Positions 13,151 through 25,789 of a DNA stretch of 64,000 bases are shown piece after piece. The notes under the pieces are model-generated. The model was given only the letters and a program-made list of their open reading frames with translations. It ran no database searches and was not told the DNA's origin. Position 1 is the first letter of the stretch. Each line of letters opens with the position of its first letter. A program made the translations under genes and the position numbers. Source of the stretch: Sitta carolinensis. Its lineage: Eukaryota > Chordata > Aves > Passeriformes > Sittidae. Where the stretch lies: the NCBI GenBank assembly GCA_032173965.1, contig CM063283.1, positions 111,671,108 through 111,735,107 on the forward strand, written 5' to 3'.

Positions 13151-16100
13151 CTTTAACAGAACCCTTGCAGAGCTGGTTTGGGGGGGCTGTGTTCAGGACC
13201 TCAGATGCCTGCCACACAGACTACAAATTTAAGAGGATCAAAACGTTGATGGAAAATCTGGAATTTGTGATGCTGCTTGGATTTGGAGATTAGGGAAAAC
13301 TATAACTTGGTTAGAAGGTAGAAAGCAGAGTAATTTAAAATACTGTGGTCTGGGGTCTAATAGTAACAAAATAAATTTTATTTTATTTCATTTGACACTG
13401 AAATAGAATTGCATCTGGATTGTATGCATGGATCTTCATCCCGTGATGTTGGTGTGTGCGTGTGTATTATATATAAAGTTATATATTAAACGAAAGAGAA
13501 ACAACAATTTGGATTCTAACTGTGAGCTTATAGTAGTGAAATACTGTAACCAACGTCATAATTTGTTTTTCAAAAAGAAACCAACACACACAAGCTCCAT
13601 GTAAGTGGTTGCCATGCACTGGCAGTTTGGGAGGAAGTGGATGGAGTGTCTTGCTGTATTGACTTAGGTCTTAGAAACCTTTAGCAATAACAAATAAACC
13701 TCAAGTTTGAGTAATCCTGATGTTATTGGATACAAATGTTTGCTATTTTAAGGGAACATAGAATTGTTTTGTTGTTGTATGGAACTTGTGCAAATTAAAA
13801 TAGAATCTAAAGTCAGCAATATTATTACTAAGATTTTATATAAGAAGTAGCAGCAAGCCTGCTTTCAGCCATTTAATTATAACTTTCTAAGGAAAATTGA
13901 GAGAGGGGGTACTTTGCTTTATATAATGTCCCAAAGACTAATTTCCTATGGATACCTGGGTAGCTGAAGTCATTGTGTAACAGCCATCATAATGCAAATG
14001 GTACTGTTTATAACATGAACTGAGGTTGAAGGGATGTCAGACAAGTTTCATAGTTTTGTTTCCACTATTTGTACAACTGTTTGTAATTTTAACTACAAAG
14101 GAATGTATAACTATTAAATCAACAGGAGAGAGCTCGTTAAGGAAGATGAGTTGTATTTCTAAACACAAGTAATAAGCTCAGCCATGAGTACAAAGATGTG
14201 TTTTAACAGAACCTAAATATGTAAATATTTATATAGACACCTGTATAAATGAAGAAGTATGTATTTGAAATTTGTATTAAGCGTACATATCCAGCTCAAA
14301 GCAGAGGAGAAAATCACACTACAATCACTGCATTTTATGGATACAATGCATATAGAGTAGTTTTTTCTGCTGCTTTCTATCATATGTGACTGTGTTGCAA
14401 TTTTCCAATTTGTTGAAAATTGTGGTAATAATGGGCTGCAGATATTCTGTATGGTTCCATTATTTTACCTCAAATGGCAACTGGAGCATTTAGTGTAAGT
14501 AGGATCACACATATTTGCCAGGAGCTATAGTAAGGGTCCAATGTGTTCTGTAAGTCAAGGAAATATTTACCCAGAAGTAGGAGGTGAACCAACAGTGAGA
14601 AATTCTGCTAGAATTTCAACATAGTGGAGTTGTGGTGGGTTAGAGTGAACTTAAATGCTGCAGACAGTGTTTATGATCCTGACCAACTTTCCCCCTGCCA
14701 GGCTGGGAGAAGGGGGACTTAATTCCACACTGCTGAGTCAGAGCCCAGTCGTGTCCACTGAAACCAGCACGAGTTTGGTCACCAGTTTCAGGGGGAGCAG
14801 GAGTGAGGCTTGAGTCCCTTGGGTGACCATGTGTGTTTTTTTAGTATCCCAAGTTCAAAAGGTAGAATTGCAAGCTGATGCTGAGATTCAGCAAAATCAA
14901 GCACAAGTGTAACTCCTAAGAATTTGAGGATGGGCACCCTTAGGCACACACCAGATTTTTCTCAGTGGAAGCCAAGTGTGCCACCATTTTTTTCCCCAAC
15001 AGATATTTAATTATTTTTCCTGTAAGTGAAGTTGGAAAGAATTAGCTCAGGATGGACCCCTGATTTTTTTTCAGCTACCAAAAAAATTGCAATGTTAGTT
15101 TCAAGCCTCTTCTGCTTTGTTTTTACTACAATCTAAAATTGCTACTAGACACCTCTGAAAGTAACATGTTGTTCTTTTTTGTCCTCTTTCAGGCAAACTG
15201 TGGCTGAATATGATTAGGCTGATTTGCTTGAATATCAGTTAAACTTTTTTCAGTGGCATTGCAGTTAAAACAAGGTACTTGCTTAATAGTGACATTTCCA
15301 GTTACTGACTTTTTTATTCCACCTAATAAGACTATAAACTTCTTTCTTACCAGAAACAATTTCAGAATAAAATGGTTATTGCACTTATACCTGGTTTTAA
15401 AAATCAGAAAAACATAAAGCCTTGCTAAGTACCCTTTATATATATTTAAGGAATCTGTGTGTATTAAATATGAACGTGTTTTTGTAGAATGGTTCCTGAG
15501 TTTTCCCCAGTGAGTCCTCTGCACAACAGCCTGAAAGTTGAGCTATAGCCTTTTAAAATTCCGTGTGCTTTCTGAAGGAAGGTGGCAACCAGCTCAGCTG
15601 GGTCACAGCCATCTCACTTCCAGCTGGGATTCTGCTCTGTGCTCTGATGTTAAATTCTACACACTTTAAATCAAAACCTTGTACTACATCTTTGAAGAAA
15701 CTCAGACCTTTTTCCTAGTGTACTAGTTATTGTAAAGAATCCATAAAATATTTTTGGTCTAAGTAGCCTCCTAAGCTTTTCTTCAGTTGCTTTGATTTTG
15801 GGGAGGGGTTTAAAGTTTTGTTTTCCACTTTGAGCATGTTCTGTGTGATTTTTTTTTTTTCTACATTTGGTTCCTGTTGTTTAGTAAAGGAATTCAGGAT
15901 CTCTAAAATTTAAATATGAGATGTTTATATAGCAGTTCTGATTTTCTATTAGCTTTTATACAGTATCTTAAAAAGCCCTTGATAGAAGTGTTTATTTTGG
16001 AGGATATGGAATAAATATGCTTCCACTTATATAACTTTAATATATGTCTTAAAATTTAAATTATGGGGAAAAAAAAATGTTAGTTGCTTGTTTATAAATA

Positions 16101-18090
16101 AAGGTCTTTTGAAGAGTGTCTAGTTTGGCCGCAGCCAAAATAAAAGGCAAATTTATTGATACAAAAGCCTGTCTTCATCATATTTTGTTTAATTTTATAG
16201 CTGTGTATTGAAGTGACACAAAGTTAGAGGTCTTGTTAAATATAAAATTGTTTTGCCTTTTTTTTTTTCTAAAATTTGTGACAGGAATGTGCAGATGTTT
16301 TAATATATAGATTAGAATCTATAATTCTGTCCTTTTTTTGCTATTTTTATAACCTATCAGATAAATCTCAGAGAACTATCCTGCTTCAGTGGGAGTGGAA
16401 ACTAGTGTCGCATTTCAGGGGAGCAATGTTGAGCCATGAAATGTATTTTGCTTTGGGACGTTTTTTCCTTTCAGGCACTGTGTTGGCAAAGCCTCTAAGC
16501 CTATCTTAAGACCATTAAGATCAGTCTTAATTTTTTTTTTTTTTAATAATTCTGTGCAAGTTCTTTGCCGAATTGGGACGATGACTGACGCTGAAGGTGA
16601 GCAGTGGCAGCGAAACACGGGAAGCACGAAACTGTCTCTGGTTTTGGGCTGTTTGGTGAGGGGGCAGACACCCCGGTGGACAGGGGGACCCCACAGTTTG
16701 CCTGGGCTCTTTCAAACATGAGGTGTTGCCTTTTCTGTGAGGCTGGAAGAGGCTTGGCCAGCGTTTCCTGTTGAGGCAGGAACATCCAGGAGGGGTTTTG
16801 GTGCCTGATGTTGTTTGTTTTTTTGTGGGACACGGCGGTTTGCTCCGAAGCTCTGCGTGTTCTCTGTTGCTGTTCCAAGCTTCCAGTGTTAAAATGAGTT
16901 CCTCCCGTGGGATAAGGCCAGACTGTGCTTAATTTCTTGGCTCTAAGAGTGAGGGTGCAAATATCTGGCATGAGCCTGTAATCTGGCATGTGCCTATACT
17001 GTTCAATAAAATTGTTTACATTTTCCTACCGGAAGATTTAGATAAAAATCAAAACAAGCTTAGGGGGTTGTTTTTTTTGTTGGAGTTTTTTTTGGTTTGT
17101 TTTGGTTGGAATTTTTTAGTGTTGCTGTTATTGAATCAGTGTTAAAATCTACCTTTTTTTTTTTTTTTTTCTGTTGTTGCTGAACACAGCCTGATAGTAT
17201 TTTTAATGTTATTGATTCTTGTTTATTTAAAATGACTTGTGAAAAACTGTACTGTAACTGCTCTAGGAAAAGGGACACTATCAAGAAAAAGGCTGTATAC
17301 AGAAAATGGATATACCTATATTAGAAATGCTTTATACTAATAATATTGACAAATTTAAAACCAAATTGAGTCATAACACTTGAGCTGTTAGGGCATGAAA
17401 ATCCTATTATGGGCAGCCTCAGTTGTTGTGAGTATGTCTGAAAAATGTAACTGAATTCTGTGGGTTGAGCTGATTTTTCATGTTGCTTTTCCTCTCGCTG
17501 TTCTAGAAGGAACTCAGTCCTCTTTTTCCTTTTCCAGTCTCTCAGTGATACACACTTCCTTTTAAAGACACAAGCTTCCCACTATTGCAGCAGCAGCTTT
17601 AATTCAAATATGTACAGAAAACCAGAACAAACCCTCTTTTGCAGCGTTAAGTGCAAAATATACATAAAGTACATCTTTTAAGGCTTATTCTTGACAGTGT
17701 CCCTTTTTAAAAAGCAGGAAAATGGGATCACTTTAAGTGCTTGGGTACAGGGGAATAGTTTCCTACTAGAAATTGGAATTATCCAATATATTTTCTAGAG
17801 AGTTTTCCGGTTAGTTACACAAAATCACTTGTCATTTTAAAGGATTATAGAGGTAAGACAAGCAACTCTGGGTTTATAATCCTGTATACCTTATATGTTC
17901 TATATCTGTTCAATACACCAGGATGGGTTTTTACTTTTTTTAGGACTGAGACTTAATAGTTTAAGGCAACTTTTTCTTTAATGTAATGTAAATCCATTGC
18001 TGCTTTGTACAACTTTTTCTACTGTGTGTTTTCTTTACTTAGATCTTGACTAAGAAATGTTGAAGTCCAATAAACTTAACTTTGTTTCTT
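13151..18090 (+). other. ZBTB21: ZBTB21 3' untranslated region
   Basis: AT-rich non-coding sequence after the ZBTB21 stop, with no recognisable interspersed repeat. Repeat-poor sequence over nearly 5 kb contrasts with the flanks and fits a long constrained 3' UTR, as in mammalian ZBTB21. AATAAA hexamers occur at 13370, 13693, 16010, 16097, 16139, 17005 and 18069, so alternative 3' ends are possible. The last is followed by a T/GT-rich stretch and is taken as the distal end. Short open frames in either strand look random. Confidence 0.7.
18069..18074 (+). promoter_or_regulatory. ZBTB21: Distal poly(A) signal of ZBTB21
   Basis: AATAAA in the context AGTCCAATAAACTTAACTTTG, followed within 30 nt by T-rich and GTGTC sequence, the usual layout of a cleavage site. 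It is the last AATAAA before the clearly repeat-bearing intergenic region. Assignment is by position and context only. Confidence 0.6.
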
Positions 18091-21000
18091 TTGAGTCACT
18101 GTGTCTTCTCCTGGAACCTCTTGGCAGAGGGTGCTGCTATTGTACAAACCATCGTGTCTGCGGGGTAGGAAGTGAGTTTGTAAAAAGAGGATCTTTTGTT
18201 CTGTTTGTTGGATGTAAGTGCTACTTGTACATTATTAAAATAACATGGGGTTGTTTGTTTTAGTAAATGCCTCACTGAACCTTTTACTGGAAAATACAGG
18301 AAAACCAACTGCTCCAGACAATCTCTTAAAAACTTGAGCACAGCCCAAATCCTGCTTCATGTGCAGTCAGAGATTTGTGGAAGGAAGTGTCTCCATCTAA
18401 AAGTGGACTGAGCCTGATGTTTGAGAAGACACAGCAATGTTTCTGGTGTTTTGCAGCGCTCTCATCCAAAGCACTTTTGCTGCATGAATTTCCCTCTTCA
18501 AAACCCCCTGTGTGGGAATGTAGTGTGTGGATTCCCATCAAACAGTGAATGGTCTTTTTATTTTTGGGAATGGGGTTTACTCAGTTCTTCTCTTCACACT
18601 AGGTGTGACCTGTCTTGAGAACACTTAGGTCAGTTTTCTCAACTTCTTGGACTCCACATTTGCTGTCTTTTGCCCATTTTTGCCTTTTGCAGTGTGGTTG
18701 GACCCCCTGACCAGTTTCACCCTCATTTAACAGAGGAGACAAGGTCTCAAGAGTTAATGCCCCTCAAGTTTCATGCAAATCCCTGCCTGGGTGTCAGGGA
18801 GTGGTGTCAGTGGGACACCACCTATCCAGTGGGAAGGGTGAGATTTGCACAGAGGATGTGCTGAGCACTCACCTGCATTTTTTACCCAGCACTTGTCACT
18901 GTGTGAGTGCACTGACCTCTCAGAGGGAGCAGGGCAGTGGCTCAGGTAGAACTCAGGGCAGAGCTGAAGGACCAGCTCTGCCAAATGGTTGGGTCAGGGC
19001 TTAAAAGGCACTCTGAGCTCGGGAGGGTTTGGGGCTCTCCTTGAAACTGGGGACAAAGGGCTCGTGGATACCCTCTGTGGGGTATCCCTGCCCCTCACAG
19101 GTTAGGGGAGCTGTGAAAAGGCAAAGAGAGGGTGGGGAGCTGCTCTCTGACCCATTCACAGTCTTAGATCCCCAAAGGTTTGGCTCACTCTCCTGTCCAA
19201 TGGGAACTCCTCCAGCTCTTCCTGCACGCAGTTAACATTGACACACAGTCCTCTCTCCATCACTGTCTCAGCACAGACTGACCTCTGCTAGAATGGGTCA
19301 CAGAAAGTGCTCCAGAGAACAAAAAGCCTGTGTTTGATATAAAACTCAAGAAGCAAATCAAAATTATTAAAAGTTACTGATAATGCCATGAGCATTGCAC
19401 CTGTTTTTGTGGTTATTTTTGTTCTAGTTCCAGCTGTCCCCTTCTAAGACAGTTGGTCTGTAAACAAATCCAGCAACGTTTATTTTTCCATTCATAGGAT
19501 ATTTCCATCTATCATTCAATAGACAAACACAAGAGCATCCTGACTATTAGACCAACAGGGATAATATTTGTTTTCAGTCCTGAAATACTCTGGCAATAAA
19601 AATTTTCAAGGTGCTGGCTGCAATGAAGCAACATACACAACTTTTATTTCCCTTTCATTTTGCATATGTTGAAAGAGTACATTGAAAGTCAGTTTCTGCT
19701 GACAAAGAATTTGCTTTTAATTGCTTCTGTCATTTTGATAAACCCTTAACAATTTATTAATGTCTTGTCAGTCCAGGATCTGGGATGGATTCAGCTCTTC
19801 AGTGTCATGGAGCTCTGGCATGAGCTGATAGTTGAGGGCTCAGGCTCTCACCCAGCCACGTGCATCTCTCCAGCGAAGTCCATGGCTGTTAAAAAACCTG
19901 GGATTACTGACATCCAGGGATGCTTCTGCTGGAAGGAAGAGACCATGCTGGGTTTGCAGGTTCTGCAGGCAGGTGGCTGAAGGAACAAAGGGCAAGGAGC
20001 CAGAAGAGGTCAGAGAAAGTACAATGACAACAGCAGGAGAATGTGAGATAGAGAGGAGAGCACGCTGCGACCCTGCCAAAAACAACAGCAAGAAAAATAA
20101 CAATGTTCTGTTTTAAGGTGTCATTTGTGATTAATATGGCTCTTTTTGGTTCCCACTTATTCCTTTCTTCCCTAATGACTGAGGTGTTCCTGAGGTGTGA
20201 CACCTTTAACCCTTTTTGGCTGACAGAAACTGCATCCATTACTCTTGTCATTCATTGATTTATGCTATTAAGTCTATGAAATAGTTTAAGGGAAAAAAAA
20301 AAAAGCCTACCCAAAATATATTTATTAATATTTCCTCTACAGTCTTGCATCGGGGGAAGTTTTGGTGCTCTTGGAACAGGCTTTAAAGACTGCACATCCT
20401 GAGGGCTTCCCCAGGTGTGACAACTACAGCTGTGCAATATTTGCTGCTGCTGCTTCTTTATTCATCAATCATCTGAGCAGCCACAAGAAGAAAACTTTAC
20501 TTTGTTAGCTCGCATTCAGGTTATTTATTTCAGAAGAAATTTTACAGAGGTCTGTAAAGGCATGTAAATGCATTTTTTAATAGCATGAGGAAAAAAACCT
20601 GTAAAAATAACAAATTCTAAGTCTGAAGGAGATTCACAGATACTAAAATGAGATTTGAAATTGAGTGTTTTTTACCAAGTATTTACTACAAGGCTTAAGA
20701 GAGGGAGAATCACATAGAATCTTTGTTTTATGGAGATGATCCTATAATCTATTATGTGTCTCTAATGCTGTGTACAGGCATCAAGGAGGAGACAGAAACA
20801 AAAGACTGCACCATCACAGCCACCTCAAAAGCCCCACTCGAAAGCATCACCCCTCTCTCTCTATATGCACTTGGATTTTCTTCTCTGTCCAGCTGAACTG
20901 GAGCATTTTCACTGTTCCTCTGGAGGAAGGCATTTTTCAAAGCTTGTTGGGTTCATACAAAATTCCTTGAAGTGTTGCCTCTCTCAGTCTAAAACGTGAG

Positions 21001-21536
21001 GATTTCTTTTGCTACTTACCAAGCCCTTTCTTCTTTCTGATGTCTCACATTCCCAAAGCCAGCTGCTCTGAGCGTCCTCAGGCATTTGTCTGAGGGGCAC
21101 GCGGGTGTTTGGACTGCCCGCGGGAAGCGCACATCCCCGGGAAGTCCCAGCACCTCTGGGGATCCTGGCGCTCTCTGGTGGAGAGAAAAGAACCGGATCC
21201 AGCAGTGAGAAAGAATAAGGAGAAAAAAAACAAAACCAAAAAAACCCAAACCAACCAACCAACCAAACAAAAAAAAAAAACCCAAACAAAAACAAACAAA
21301 CAAAAAAAAACCAGCTTGGCACATTTTAGTTTCTAAAAACTTGTGGTATTTCACTGAAGTTTGGTCAATATATTTTTGAAGAGTCGTCATCAGAGAAATG
21401 ATAATAGTCCCAAAAATAGTTTCCCTTTTTTCTATTACAGTGCCAGGTGCACTCCAAGCAAAATGCCTGTTCTTAGCCTTTGTCCCTTTTGCGAAATTGT
21501 GACTACTCAGGAATAGATTAATTACCAGATAGGGAA
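18091..21536. other. Intergenic, no gene seen
   Basis: No conserved reading frame, RNA gene or recognisable transposon apart from the A/C-rich stretch listed separately. Short frames on both strands have no repeat or domain features. A small perfect inverted repeat (GTGGTGTC...GACACCAC) lies near 18803-18823. Some single-copy segments could be conserved regulatory elements of either gene, but that needs an alignment. Confidence 0.55.
21219..21312. repeat. A-rich AAAC/CCAA low-complexity tract
   Basis: About 90 bp composed almost only of A and C, with CCAA and AAAC units. The T-rich complement creates false membrane-like open frames on the minus strand (for example 20984-21322 and 21016-21570), which I reject as genes. 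Confidence 0.9.
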
Positions 21537-21775
21537 TCACAGAATGGTTTGGGCTTGGAAGGGACCTCAAAGCCCACCCAGTGCCACCCCCTGCCCTGGC
21601 AGGGACCCCTGCCCCAGGCTGCTCCAGCCCCAGTGTCCAGCCTGGCCTGGGGCACTGCCAGGGATCCAGGGGCAGCCACAGCTGCTCTGGGCACCCTGGG
21701 CCAGGGCCTGCCCACCCTCCCAGGGAAGAATTTCTTCTTAAAATCTAATCTAAACCTGCTGTCTTTCAGTTTGAA
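21537..21775 (-). mobile_element. CR1 LINE 3' fragment (reverse)
   Basis: Reverse-orientation CR1 remnant. It starts with AGAATGGTTTGGGCTTGGAA, which is the reversed CR1 3' end, continues through AGGGACCTCAAAGCCCACC and a GC-rich block on the theme CTGCTCCAGCCCCAGTGTCC, and runs to TCTAATCTAAACCTGCTGTC. The GC-rich middle resembles a relatively young bird subfamily. Confidence 0.88.
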
Positions 21776-22841
21776 GCCAGTTTTGAAAAAAGGGAAAAGT
21801 GTGATCCTACAGGGAAAAGCAAAATTATTGTAATAATGATACTTATAAATTATGACACTTAAAAAATTAGCAGGTGGTGTACAGGTGGGCTATGGTTAAT
21901 GCAAACACCATGGTGCCATTATTTGTTTTTACACCTTGTTCTTTTTCCTTGTGTTCTAGTTTTGGGTTAAACCACATCCCCATGATAGGCTGCATTATTG
22001 ATGCATGAAGGGCTTCAAAAGTGAGTACAAGTATTCAGGGTCCAACCAGCTCGGGTCAATTCTAATAGAATTGAAACATGGCTCTGCAGCTTTGCTTTAT
22101 ATCTAAATACATAATTCAAAATTATGATTGGTGAAAATAAGACACTGTGACCCATCTGCTCTGAAACTTAGCCAATTTGTCAACAATTACATTAATGGGG
22201 CATGGTTGTTTTTTCAATACATCTTTAGGATCAGGTCTGTATTTTAATAGCAAAGCTAATTTCTGATCTAATGAAACACTCAGCTCCTGGCAGTGTGTCT
22301 TCTTAAGCAATTAAGAGATTTGCATTTGGGCAAAGAAGAACTAAATGACCTTAAATGAATTGCAGTTTTTCTACTATGATGTCATGGTGGACACGTTTCT
22401 TTTTCTTCTACAGAGATTGGTGTTTGGATAGATCGGATGCCTCCTGATTTAGCAAATGAACTGAAAATATGAGCAGTTAGGTGGAGGTCTAATGATGTCA
22501 TCACCTCTGAGCTGGTTTTGTATGGAGCAAGGCTCCTCCATTAAGAAGAGGATGTTCTCTGGAAGACACGACTTTGGGGGCTTATTCCAGCCCAAGAGCC
22601 TCCTCATCCCCCCGCCAGCTCCAAGCTATGGAAGCCTGCTTGGTGGCACATCCCTGGTGCCAGGCTGCTGACCACCTTCCAAAGAGGCTCCTGCCATCCC
22701 ACCTGGCCCTTGCTCCACGTCTTTGCACACCCATCACCCTCCTCCTCAGACAGCTGTCATAAAGACTCACAAGTCATCTCAGGATCTCCTCTGGTCCAGA
22801 TGACCCCCAGATGTATAAAAGTCTCTTTTTCCCAACCCAGC
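21776..22841. other. Intergenic, no gene seen
   Basis: Mostly single-copy AT-rich sequence to about 22500, then a more GC-rich stretch leading into the LTR-like block. No reading frame shows protein features. I see nothing assignable; a TATAAAA at about 22814 has no supporting promoter context. Confidence 0.5.
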
Positions 22842-23445
22842 TGTCGAAGAATGAGTCAGAAGTCTTTGGCTGATGCTCTCAAGGTTGTTTTATTGTTTCT
22901 TATCTAAGCTGTTTTCTGTCTGGGCTGCCCAGGTCTGTTCAGCAGGGCAGTCCGAGGCACACTGCCCTTCCCTGGGGCAGGCACTGTTTTTTATACTACA
23001 AATTCCCTGTTAGTTATTTACAGTGATGATCCAATGCCTCTCACCTGTGTTAGACAGTTCCATTCTACTCTACTCCAATCCCCAAGTGCCACTGTCACCA
23101 AGAAGATGGGGTTAGGAAGAAGAAGGAAGGAGGACAGGACAACACCCAAGTTCCTCCATCTTACCTCCTAAGCCCCTATAGTAAAAAATCCACAAAATTC
23201 CCCTTTTCACTCTACAACTACTACTATCATGCTATCTAAACTTTGTGACCTTTAATTCTTCATTCACAGGTGATAATTTGTTCCATGGATCAAACTCAAA
23301 GCTGCAGGAGTCCCTGGCTGCTGCCAGGGTCTGTGACCCCCCTGCCAGGGCTTTGAAGCCCCCTGGCTGGGGGTGGGATCATCCAGGACTGTCAGAGAGA
23401 CAGTCCTGGGTTCCAACAGGCTCAGATGGGATGGGATGTGTCACA
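22842..23445 (-). mobile_element. Probable solo LTR of an endogenous retrovirus
   Basis: On the minus strand this block begins TGTGACACATCCCATCC and ends CATTCTTCGACA, so it has the TG...CA ends of an LTR. Near its minus-strand 3' end it has AACAATAAAAC as a possible poly(A) signal, and it carries a possible TATA-type sequence (GTATAAAA) internally at about 22990. The opening resembles LTRs I associate with songbird endogenous retroviruses, from memory. No gag, pol or env frame adjoins it, so it would be a solo LTR. I could not find a matching target-site duplication, so the ends and class are uncertain. Confidence 0.5.
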
Positions 23446-24224
23446 TGAAAGGGAAAACAGCCTGGAGAGTGCACATGAGGGCAGGACAATGTGGGGCACC
23501 AATGTTCTGGCTTTGGCTTTGTGCCTCTCCTGGCCCCACAACTCCTGAGCAAACCTGCCACAGTCAGCAGGCATGGACAGGGCTGTTGCCTGTCTCTGGG
23601 AGATATGTGAAAGGGGAAGTGGTCCCCTCTTCCTTGAGGAGTGACCTGCTGAGGGATCACATTTCAGGAATGGAGATTTCCAGGTGAGCTTCTGCCAGCT
23701 GAGCTGTCAGTGAGGAGTGTGCAGAGGTTCCACCATAGGCTGAGGCTATAAAATCTCAGCAAAGACATGGTTATAGCCATCTCACAGGTAAGGGTGGCAT
23801 CACTCAGAGTCCTGGAATGCTGCAAAAAGCTCTGCTGGCCAACAAAGTGTAGTTTTGACAAGCCAAGCATATTTTACACTCTTACACTCTCCTGACAAAG
23901 CACTTGTTTCAAATCTCATGTTAGATTGCATGTATGGCCTCTTATGAACATTCTCTTCCTTTCATGTTTAGAAAACAGACTCTGGAGCAGAGAGGCAGAG
24001 AATCAGTGACAAAAAGTTTGTATTGATTTTATCTCTTTGCAATGTATTTGGTTTTGTATTTGTTATTTTAATTGCAGTGACTGAACATACTCCTTTTTGT
24101 TTGTAAATTGTTGTGTTCACAGCTTTAAAAATTATATTTACTAAATAACTATGCTTAAATTAATTAACTGTAAATAACTATAAGCTATGATGCTTATTTC
24201 TGCAACATGGGACTTGGGGTAATG
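23446..24224. other. Intergenic, no gene seen
   Basis: Unremarkable sequence between the LTR-like block and the next CR1 remnant. The AT-rich part at 23880-24190 has no features. Open frames around 23373-23687 on both strands have no recognisable domain. Confidence 0.5.
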
Positions 24225-24560
24225 TCAGATCCAACACTTTCCAGTGCTGGGAGTGGTTGGGGAGGCAGTGCTAATCTGAGACACTTGCAGGTCTCTTCTG
24301 ACCTTGATGAATCCAGGGCTCGGGGATTGCCTGGGCCAGGTGCAGCACTGGGCTGAACTTCATGAGGTTCTCGTGGTCCCACTTGTCAAGCTTGTCCAAG
24401 TCCCTCTGCATGGCCCCATCCTTCCATAGTGTCACCTGCCCTGCTCAGCTTGCCATCCCCTGGGAATGTGCTGAGGGTGAGCTGGCTACACTGCCTGTGT
24501 CACTGGGGAAGCCGTGCAAGAGCCCCGGGGCCAAGGCAGAGCCCTGAGGGACACCCCTCA
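24225..24560 (-). mobile_element. CR1-derived remnant (reverse)
   Basis: Diverged reverse-orientation match to an internal CR1 region. It is recognised by the run around CTGAACTTCATGAGGTTCTC, then AGTCCCTCTGCATGGCC, GTGCTGAGGGTGAG, and GAGCCCTGAGGGACACCCCT. These blocks occur in this order in reversed bird CR1 copies. Borders are approximate. Confidence 0.62.
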
Positions 24561-24599
24561 TCCCCAGCCCCCTGCCCGGCTGGTCAGAAGATCAGGCCT

Positions 24600-25170
24600 C
24601 AGTGAGCACTTGGGGGGGACAACAGGCTTGTCAGAGACTGAGGAGGAAGAGCAGGAGTCAGATGTGGATCATGAGCTTTCCCAGTGGGGAGATGTTTGGA
24701 GCTACCAAGAGATCTCCAAATGGGAAGAGTCTCTTGAGCAAGAGCTCTCCCCAGATGTCAGTAGCTGTGGAGAACTCTCCAACTGGGAGAGGAGAGCAGG
24801 AGCTGTCCCAGGTAGGTCCTTAGCTACCAAGAGTTTTCTAACTGGATAGAATGTATGGAGCAAGGGCTGTCCCATGGAGCAGTCAGGAGCTCCCCAGAAC
24901 TGTCTGACTGGGAGGGCTCTGTCGGCCAAGAGCTTTCTGAAGAGCAAGACTCCATTAGCCAGGAGTTGTCCCAAGCAATGGCAGCAGACCCTTCATGCCA
25001 TCCACTGGGGAAGATGTTGGTGATGAAGAGCTCACACAGGACAACTGGGAACACGTGAGCATCCACAGCAGTGGGGTCAAGCCCTTGCTGCAGGAGAAGG
25101 ACGTGGCACTGTTGCTGTTGAGGCAGTCCCGACACAAAGTAGAGACTCTAAGTAGTCTCAGATGGTAACT
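24600..25170 (+). pseudogene. Decayed degenerate ~33-bp repeat with partial coding character
   Basis: Unrecognised. A motif of the form GAG-CT-xTCC recurs about every 28-36 bp at about 24673, 24709, 24742, 24772, 24800, 24831, 24864, 24897, 24929 and 24963. Translated, it gives recurring ELS-x-W/ELS-x-WE peptides (ELSQW, EISKWE, ELSNWE, ELSDWE, ELTQDNWE) in an acidic Glu/Ser-rich setting. The frame breaks at least twice, then reads about 38 further residues (around VSIHSSGVKPLLQEKD) to TAA at about 25168. It could be a decayed exon of a repeat-containing protein, a retroposed fragment, or a mobile-element reading frame. I assign no function. Confidence 0.35.
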
Positions 25171-25789
25171 TTTTATTATTGAATATGGCTGACTTTTTCT
25201 ACACTTTTTGATTGTTTATGTTTCTTCTATTTTAATTATTGGATACAATAAATTAACATAATACTATTGGTGAAAAGTTACAGTGACTTAACTTTTTAAA
25301 AATACTTCATGCAGTTGTGAAGTTTTCTTCTCATCTTTCTTCAGTTCTTTACTTCTCTTGGTCTCTTTGGTTACAGCCTTGGAGAGAGCTCTTTATCAGT
25401 TTCTTCCTGCTTCTTCTTGCTCCTTTAGCTAACAGGTCTGCTGTTAGCCCCTTCCACATGGGACAAATTGAGCTGCTTTGAGCTGAGTGAACAAGACAGG
25501 AGCAAAGGCTGGGAGTGTTTGCAGAAGATGGGCTCCAAGAGCCTCGGGAGGCCTGGGCTGAGGGCACAGCTTGGTGCCCCCTGCCACAGGGCTGCCTGTG
25601 CCTGGATGTGTCCCTGCAAGCCCAGAAATGCTCTGCATCCTCCCAGGGGCACCCCCAAAGCCAAAAGTTACCGGTGTGGCCAGTCCCAAAGCAGCCCCTG
25701 TGCGGGACAGTTGGTGCCAGGGGGGCTCAGGGGTGAATCCCAAAGAATCATCAAGGTGAGATCTTGATGGTCATCAGTGCCACAGACAC
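25171..25789. other. Intergenic, no gene seen
   Basis: AT-rich to about 25340, with an AATAAA near 25246 that could belong to the decayed unit just upstream. It then becomes GC-richer, with open frames on several strands (for example 25468-25767 plus, 25444-25743 minus) but no domain. Possibly further decayed mobile sequence. Confidence 0.4.

Noticed and set aside
18803..18823. Perfect 8-bp stem hairpin GTGGTGTC/GACACCAC
   Set aside because: Isolated, short and without a T-run or conserved context. Expected by chance at this scale.
20984..21570. Minus-strand frames with membrane-like Phe/Leu/Trp-rich segments
   Set aside because: They are the complement of the A/C-rich tract and have no conserved features.
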